From NCBI GenBank assembly GCA_020720625.1, contig DYOH01000012.1:1-59184 (forward strand): a DNA stretch of 59,184 nt. The letters run 5' to 3'. The DNA comes from Acetofilamentum sp. (GTDB lineage Bacteria > Bacteroidota > Bacteroidia > Bacteroidales > DYOH01). A program made the position numbers and the translations under genes. This document shows, piece after piece, positions 54,233 to 59,184 of this stretch. The notes beneath the pieces were generated by a model, which worked only from the letters and a program-made list of their open reading frames with translations, was not told where the DNA came from and ran no database searches. The first letter of the stretch is position 1; each line of letters opens with the position of its first letter.

Positions 54233-54712
54233 TTACAGAATGCCGGCCAAATACCGGTCTATTTCTTCCGGTTTGTTAAATGGCGAAAACCTTTTTAATG
54301 GTTTACCGTTTTTGTCGAGCAAAAATTTGGTAAAGTTCCACTTAATGGCGGGGCCAAAAATACTTGAAAGTTCCGATTTGAGGAATTTATAGATTGGGTG
54401 TGCATTTTCGCCATTAACTTCTACTTTCGAAAACATGGGAAAAGTAACGTTATAATCAATCACACATCCTGCGGCAATAGACTGCTCGTCGCCGGGCTCT
54501 TGGTTGGCAAACTGATTGCATGGAAAACCGAGTACCACCAATCCTTTGTCTTTATATTTTCTGTACAGCGTCTCCAATCCTTCGAATTGTGGCGTAAATC
54601 CGCATTTCGAAGCTGTGTTTACCACTAAAATCATGTTGCCTTTAAAAGAATTCATTTTTACTTCCTCACCTTTAATATTTTTGGCCGATAGTTGGTAAAA
54701 TGTTGCGTTCAT
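54233..54712 (-). CDS. Glutathione peroxidase family protein (Cys type)
   Basis: The product is 159 residues. It reduces peroxides, in bacteria usually with thioredoxin as donor. The peroxidatic Cys37 in NTASKCGFTPQ replaces selenocysteine; the Gln (FEGLETLYRKYKDKGL region) and Trp-Asn (IKWNFTKFLLD) of the catalytic tetrad are present, as is LGFPCNQFANQEPG, whose Cys may be the resolving residue. It is a monocistronic cytosolic enzyme upstream of groES. Confidence 0.93.
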   Translation of the reverse strand: MNATFYQLSAKNIKGEEVKMNSFKGNMILVVNTASKCGFTPQFEGLETLYRKYKDKGLVVLGFPCNQFANQEPGDEQSIAAGCVIDYNVTFPMFSKVEVNGENAHPIYKFLKSELSSIFGPAIKWNFTKFLLDKNGKPLKRFSPFNKPEEIDRYLAGIL

Positions 54713-55034
54713 AGTATGTTGTATTTAATGTGGAGCAAAATTATTCATTTAGGAACATTTATGATTGAGTTTTGTGTTTTCAACAAAACATTAACATGCG
54801 CATTAGGCAAATATTCAAAATTCCATAACCATGAGAACTGTACGCTGATAAATTTTTTTTGTATGATGCTAAGCTGTGAACCAAAGAGTAGCAGTATCAA
54901 AACGTTTTTATTCGAAAAGTGGCTGATTTTATGTATGAAAGAATATTTCTAAATGTTTTTAAACTTGTTTATAAAGAATGCACCTAAATGAAACATTTTG
55001 TATATTCGTGAAAAGAAACAAAAGAAAGTGAATA
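54713..55034. other. 322-bp AT-rich divergent spacer
   Basis: The spacer separates the glutathione peroxidase and histidine kinase genes. The one open frame in it is not coding-like, and no motif or repeat was recognised. Confidence 0.45.
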
Positions 55035-56996
55035 ATGGGGTGGGTTAAGCTTTTGCTTATCATGCAATTTTTATTTTTGTTTGGAAATGTTCGTTCCCAA
55101 TGCGATTCTTTGATATCAGAATTTGAACGCACCGCAAAAGTTACATTTAATATTTCAAAATTAATTGATATCTCTTATAATCTCATTCATTATAATACAG
55201 ATAGTGCATATCAATACGCCCACCAAATATTAGAAATTGGCGTACCTTACAACGATTATGAATTGAATTGTAAGGTTTTACTTAACCTGGGTGTAATTGC
55301 AAAAACAAACGGAAAATATAGTGAATCCAATGAATATTTGTTTAAGGCTTTGGCGTTGGCAGAGAAAGGCAATTTATTGCCATATAAAATAAAATGTCTT
55401 TGTCATATAGGCGATTTAAATCGTTGTATGGGTTGCTTAGACAGAAGTTTGTCCTATTTGTACTTGTCAAGAAATTTGGCACACATCAACAATGTAAGTC
55501 ATGATTATCCATTTTTATATGATAGAATTGGTTCAACCTTTTTTCAATTGGCGGAAAGGGATTATCCTGAATTTAAATGTTCAAATATCCTATATCAAAC
55601 GGAGTTCAATTTAAAAACGGGTACTGTAAGTGAGTATCTTGAACTTAGCAAAGTGTATGCCGATTCGGCAATTGATTTTTCCAATACGCTAAACGAAAGC
55701 ATCACGAAGCTTAGTGCATTAAATTTAATAGGGGCTTATTACAGGAAACAAAACAACTACGACCAAGCTATTGAATATTTTAATCGGGCAATATTACTAG
55801 CGGAGAAAGTAAACTATTTGACAGACATTCCAAATTATTACATTAATATCGCCCAAACATATTTTAATTTAAAGCAATACCAAACTGCCATCCAAAATGG
55901 CCTTAAAGCTTACCGCTTGGCAACCGATTTGAATATATTAGCTTATAAAGCTACCTCTTCATATATTTTGCGCATGTCGTATACCGAAATGCAAGATTAT
56001 AAAAATGCACTTCATTACCAGCAGGTTGAGGCCACAACAAGAGCCGAAATAGTGAGTCAACAAAACTGGAACAAAGTATTGGAACTAGACAAAAAATATG
56101 AGACTGCGCAAAAGCAAGAAGAAATTGAGCACCAAAAATATATGCTAGAAATGCAAAATGCGCAACTTTTCTGGCTTCATATTATTATTGTACTTTTGTT
56201 ATTGGTGATGGTCTTAGTTGTTCTTGGAGTTATTCACATAAAACGAAATAGTGCTAAAATGAAATTCGCCTTTGAAAAGATATCCAGACAAAATGAAGAA
56301 TTAAACCAAATAAATACGACAAAAAATAAACTGATGTCAGTAATTGCGCACGATTTACGCGGACCAATAGGAAATATTTTTTCCGGTTTAGAATTGGTAA
56401 ACAAAAGGAGAGATGATAAAGAATTAGTAGATAAATTTATCCCAAGGTTGGCTACTCAGGCAGAAAACGCATTTGTACTACTCGAAAATTTATTGTTTTG
56501 GGTTCGTAATCAGTTGCAAAATCCGGATGCGGAAATGGAATACCAAAAAATATTTCCGGTATTTGTAACTAATAAGAGCTTATTACAGAAACAGGCAGAT
56601 GAAAAGAACATCGAAATAAAAATAAACTCGGATGAAAATGTAATGGCCAATTTTGATAAGGATATGCTTTGTATAGTAATTAGAAATTTGTTGAGTAATG
56701 CCATTAAATTTACCCACAATGGAGGCATTATTACAATGAGTGCTTATATTGATAATAATAAGGTTTTTGTAGAAATTGCGGATACCGGTATTGGTTTTGA
56801 TAAAGAGAATCTGGCAAAAATTAACGACTCATCTACTTATTTTACATCACTTGGGACAAATGCGGAAAAAGGAACAGGTTTAGGTTTGAAAATTTGTAAG
56901 GAATTAGTGGAGAAAAACCGCGGAATGCTCTTAATGAGGAAAAATTCGCCCAAGGGTACAGTTATATATTTTAATTTATTAGCCCCAAAAGAATGA
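55035..56996 (+). CDS. TPR-containing sensor histidine kinase
   Basis: The product is 653 residues with a signal peptide (MGWVKLLLIMQFLFLFG). Residues about 25-345 form tetratricopeptide repeats in the periplasm (NYDQAIEYFNRAILLAEK is one), then a coiled coil and one membrane helix near 375-398 (LHIIIVLLLLVMVLVVLGV). The kinase follows: HisKA with SVIAHDLRGPIGN (phospho-His at about 439), and the ATPase with NLLSNAIKFTHNGG, EIADTGIGF and GTGLGLKICKELVEKN. No response regulator is next to it. Confidence 0.93.
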   Translation: MGWVKLLLIMQFLFLFGNVRSQCDSLISEFERTAKVTFNISKLIDISYNLIHYNTDSAYQYAHQILEIGVPYNDYELNCKVLLNLGVIAKTNGKYSESNEYLFKALALAEKGNLLPYKIKCLCHIGDLNRCMGCLDRSLSYLYLSRNLAHINNVSHDYPFLYDRIGSTFFQLAERDYPEFKCSNILYQTEFNLKTGTVSEYLELSKVYADSAIDFSNTLNESITKLSALNLIGAYYRKQNNYDQAIEYFNRAILLAEKVNYLTDIPNYYINIAQTYFNLKQYQTAIQNGLKAYRLATDLNILAYKATSSYILRMSYTEMQDYKNALHYQQVEATTRAEIVSQQNWNKVLELDKKYETAQKQEEIEHQKYMLEMQNAQLFWLHIIIVLLLLVMVLVVLGVIHIKRNSAKMKFAFEKISRQNEELNQINTTKNKLMSVIAHDLRGPIGNIFSGLELVNKRRDDKELVDKFIPRLATQAENAFVLLENLLFWVRNQLQNPDAEMEYQKIFPVFVTNKSLLQKQADEKNIEIKINSDENVMANFDKDMLCIVIRNLLSNAIKFTHNGGIITMSAYIDNNKVFVEIADTGIGFDKENLAKINDSSTYFTSLGTNAEKGTGLGLKICKELVEKNRGMLLMRKNSPKGTVIYFNLLAPKE

Positions 56997-57115
56997 AATT
57001 ATTTTTACATTGCGTAGATAAGCGTTAGAGAACAATTTTCAAATATTATTCAAAATTGCCAAAGTATGAAAAATGAGCATGCATAATTGTAGATATTTGA
57101 TTTAAGCAGTAGATT

Positions 57116-59050
57116 ATGAGCGTAAAAACATCAGGAATACTAGATATTCCATTGCAAGACCACGAAAACGATAAATTGCAGATTCTTTCTTTTGAAATGG
57201 CACTAAACGAATTTGTGCGAAAAACATCTACGCCAATTTCTATTGCTCTGCAGGGCGAATGGGGCAGCGGTAAAACCTCGCTGATGAACCGGCTAAATTA
57301 TGAAATCTGCAAAAACGAGAACGCAACATCTTATGGCATCTGGCTCAATACCTGGCATTATGCGCTACTAAAAAATAAAGATGATATTCTGGAAGAGATT
57401 ATTTTTGCCCTGATAAACGAGGTATTAGCTATTTCTAAAAAAGAGTATCCCGATAAGTTTAAAACACTGGCAAAAGATATATATATAATTGGCAGAAATA
57501 TATTTAAGGGAATTTCTAAAATTGCCGTAAAAACTGCTGTTTCGCAGGTAAATTCAGAATTAGCCAATGCAGTAGAAGAAACTGTCTTTTCAGAAAAAGA
57601 AGACGCTAGCTATAGTTTAAACGACTTAAAGAATAAGCTTAGCGATTTAGTTTCGCAATTAATGCAGCGAAATACCGAAAATGCCAAATCTCAAAAGTCT
57701 ATCATATTTTTTATCGATGATTTAGATCGCATTGAGCCGGCTTTGGCTGTAAATATCTTAGAATTGTTGAAAAATATTTTCGACATAGAGCATTGCATTT
57801 TTATGCTGGCCATAGATTACGATGTGGTAGTAAAAGGATTAAAACACAAATTTGGAGAGCTAAACGAGCAGAATGAGCGTGAGTTCAGGTCGTTTTTCGA
57901 TAAAATTATTCAATTGCCTTTTCAGATGCCCATTGCATCGTATAATATTATAGAGTATATAAAAGATTTACTGGAATCTGTTGATTATATTACCGAAACA
58001 GAAGCAAAAAATGATGGTTTTACAAATTCTTTAGTGAGATTCACCAATTTAACTGTTGGAACTAACCCTCGCAGTATTAAGCGTTTAGTAAATACACTTT
58101 CGTTTGTGAATTTGCTTATACGCGCAAAATCGAAGCTCGAAAATAGGGAACATGCCATTTCAAGCGATTACAAGCAGATTATTTATGCGCTAACATGTTT
58201 GCAATCTGCGTTTCCTGATATTTTTAATTTATTAACCTATAACCCCAATATTGAGAACTGGAATTTTGAATTTGCGCGAAAAAAAAATATTGAAGTAAAT
58301 GAGCATAACTCCTTAATATGGGAGGGTATTATTGTGGGATTTTGCAATAAAACAGAGTATTTAAAGAGAAATAGCTACAATATAATAAGCATCATCAAGG
58401 AAATGCAGATTATTGCCGAAAATAATCACCGCAAACTTCACGAAATTTTGCCCGAAACTGTAGAATTGTTATCGGTTACAAATATCAAATCAGACAAAAT
58501 CAGACCAAAGTTAGAGATAAACGAAATAAGGGTATTGTATGCTTTAAATCAGCGATTATTGCCCGCTATTGAGCAAAAACTGGCCGAACCACTTAAATTT
58601 ATTGAAAGAAAGGGCCGAATGATTGCCAAAATTACCTATAAATTTGACGAGCAAACCAAAAACAATTCCATAAGTCTTTCGGTATCAGTAAAGCATAACA
58701 GCATTTACCTAAAAGTAGGGGCTAGTATCGAACTTTTTGCTATTTCGGAAACAGACAAAGACGTTTGGCAAATTGTAGTAGATAAGGGAAAAACGGAGGT
58801 ATTCAATCAACTATCTGCCGATTTTCTGTCGCTCGAGAAAAAATACCAACAGATAAAGTTGGCCAACACAACCCGAAGTGGATTATCCCTAAAGAATAGC
58901 GCTGTATACTTAGATCAAAATTTTCAGGTAGTTGCCGAAAATGCCGAATATCTTTATGCTGAAGAGTGTATTTGCGAAATTAGTAGTTTTGTAGTGGATT
59001 ATATGATATTGCTATATAAAATGAATGAACTTAATTGGCAAACCAAATAA
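57116..59050 (+). CDS. KAP-family P-loop NTPase
   Basis: The product is 644 residues. Walker A is GEWGSGKTSLMNRL (47-60), with the family's IWLNTWHYALLK after it. Walker B, IIFFIDDLDRIEP, lies near 197-208 and a sensor-like stretch NPRSIKRLVNTLSFVN near 323. KAP NTPases include animal Kidins220 and phage-exclusion PifA, and many sit in mobile or defence regions. Unlike many KAP proteins it shows no strong membrane helices between the Walker motifs; only a weak one near 120-150. The C-terminal 170 residues are unrecognised. Confidence 0.88.
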   Translation: MSVKTSGILDIPLQDHENDKLQILSFEMALNEFVRKTSTPISIALQGEWGSGKTSLMNRLNYEICKNENATSYGIWLNTWHYALLKNKDDILEEIIFALINEVLAISKKEYPDKFKTLAKDIYIIGRNIFKGISKIAVKTAVSQVNSELANAVEETVFSEKEDASYSLNDLKNKLSDLVSQLMQRNTENAKSQKSIIFFIDDLDRIEPALAVNILELLKNIFDIEHCIFMLAIDYDVVVKGLKHKFGELNEQNEREFRSFFDKIIQLPFQMPIASYNIIEYIKDLLESVDYITETEAKNDGFTNSLVRFTNLTVGTNPRSIKRLVNTLSFVNLLIRAKSKLENREHAISSDYKQIIYALTCLQSAFPDIFNLLTYNPNIENWNFEFARKKNIEVNEHNSLIWEGIIVGFCNKTEYLKRNSYNIISIIKEMQIIAENNHRKLHEILPETVELLSVTNIKSDKIRPKLEINEIRVLYALNQRLLPAIEQKLAEPLKFIERKGRMIAKITYKFDEQTKNNSISLSVSVKHNSIYLKVGASIELFAISETDKDVWQIVVDKGKTEVFNQLSADFLSLEKKYQQIKLANTTRSGLSLKNSAVYLDQNFQVVAENAEYLYAEECICEISSFVVDYMILLYKMNELNWQTK

Positions 59051-59184
59051 CGAAGGCAATTTTATAGGATTAATGAAAAATTTATATTTGCGCTAAATTC
59101 TGGAAAAAAGTTATCTCTAAATATACTAGTATCAATGTCGTTTAGTTAAGTTAAACTCATAAGTGTTTGTAGTTCATAGAATAG
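59051..59184 (+). promoter_or_regulatory. Terminal spacer with a possible promoter box
   Basis: TATATTTG at 59083-59090 is an exact TAnnTTTG box, but no good TTTG lies 19 bases upstream. No coding sequence is seen before the window ends. Confidence 0.35.

Overview
The window is a 59 kb stretch of a Bacteroidota chromosome. The evidence is the AT-rich spacers, the lack of Shine-Dalgarno sites, promoters of the TTTG-N19-TAnnTTTG type, the gliding-type ABC ATPase GldA, many short Cys-lipoproteins, and family members typical of the phylum (alginate-export-like porin, MORN/YwqK repeats, LuxE-like acyl-protein synthetase, cysteate/sulfonolipid-type enzymes). The genes are mostly housekeeping, in short operons on both strands. 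No rRNA, CRISPR array or intact prophage is seen. The one tRNA is the initiator tRNA-fMet.

Layout. 1-6.4 kb: end of a repeated mobile element, a SAM methyltransferase, an outer-membrane porin preceded by a perfect 16-bp hairpin, a frameshifted BASS-type transporter, a lipoprotein, RtcB RNA ligase and a lysoplasmalogenase-like protein. 6.5-11 kb: a long acyl-CoA dehydrogenase, a YihY/BrkB membrane protein and an enoyl-CoA hydratase. 11.3-17 kb: S41 protease and RlpA lipoproteins, rpsT, an exported lactonase-like propeller followed by a GH13 enzyme, and a small helical protein. 17-19.4 kb: a scarred region with a palindromic MITE-like element abutting a FAD oxidoreductase gene cut to 53 codons, then an ECF sigma factor with a membrane partner, and a second palindromic repeat. 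19.5-30.5 kb: gldA, a lipoprotein, metK, an unusual Sir2 protein, a MORN-repeat protein, an aldo/keto reductase, a membrane SpoIIE phosphatase and a conserved secreted protein. 30.6-37.7 kb: rimP-nusA-infB, ruvB and riboflavin synthase.

37.7-43.1 kb is the most interesting part. On the minus strand lie an alpha-oxoamine synthase, an iron-sulfur adenylyl-sulfate reductase, an SLC13/TrkA-C permease and a threonine-synthase-like PLP enzyme. Read together they suggest sulfate uptake, reduction to sulfite, cysteate formation and condensation of cysteate with a fatty acyl thioester: the start of capnine-type sulfonolipid synthesis. The assignment of both PLP enzymes rests on sequence look and context.

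43-59 kb: a two-domain VOC protein, DprA, a PD-(D/E)XK (Rpn-like) protein with a DNA-level heptad repeat, tRNA-fMet, two small unknown genes, a carboxypeptidase-regulatory-domain protein, bacteriohemerythrin, a LuxE-like protein overlapping a thioredoxin, groES-groEL, glutathione peroxidase, a TPR histidine kinase and a KAP-type P-loop NTPase. All functions are read from sequence alone; no database search was run.
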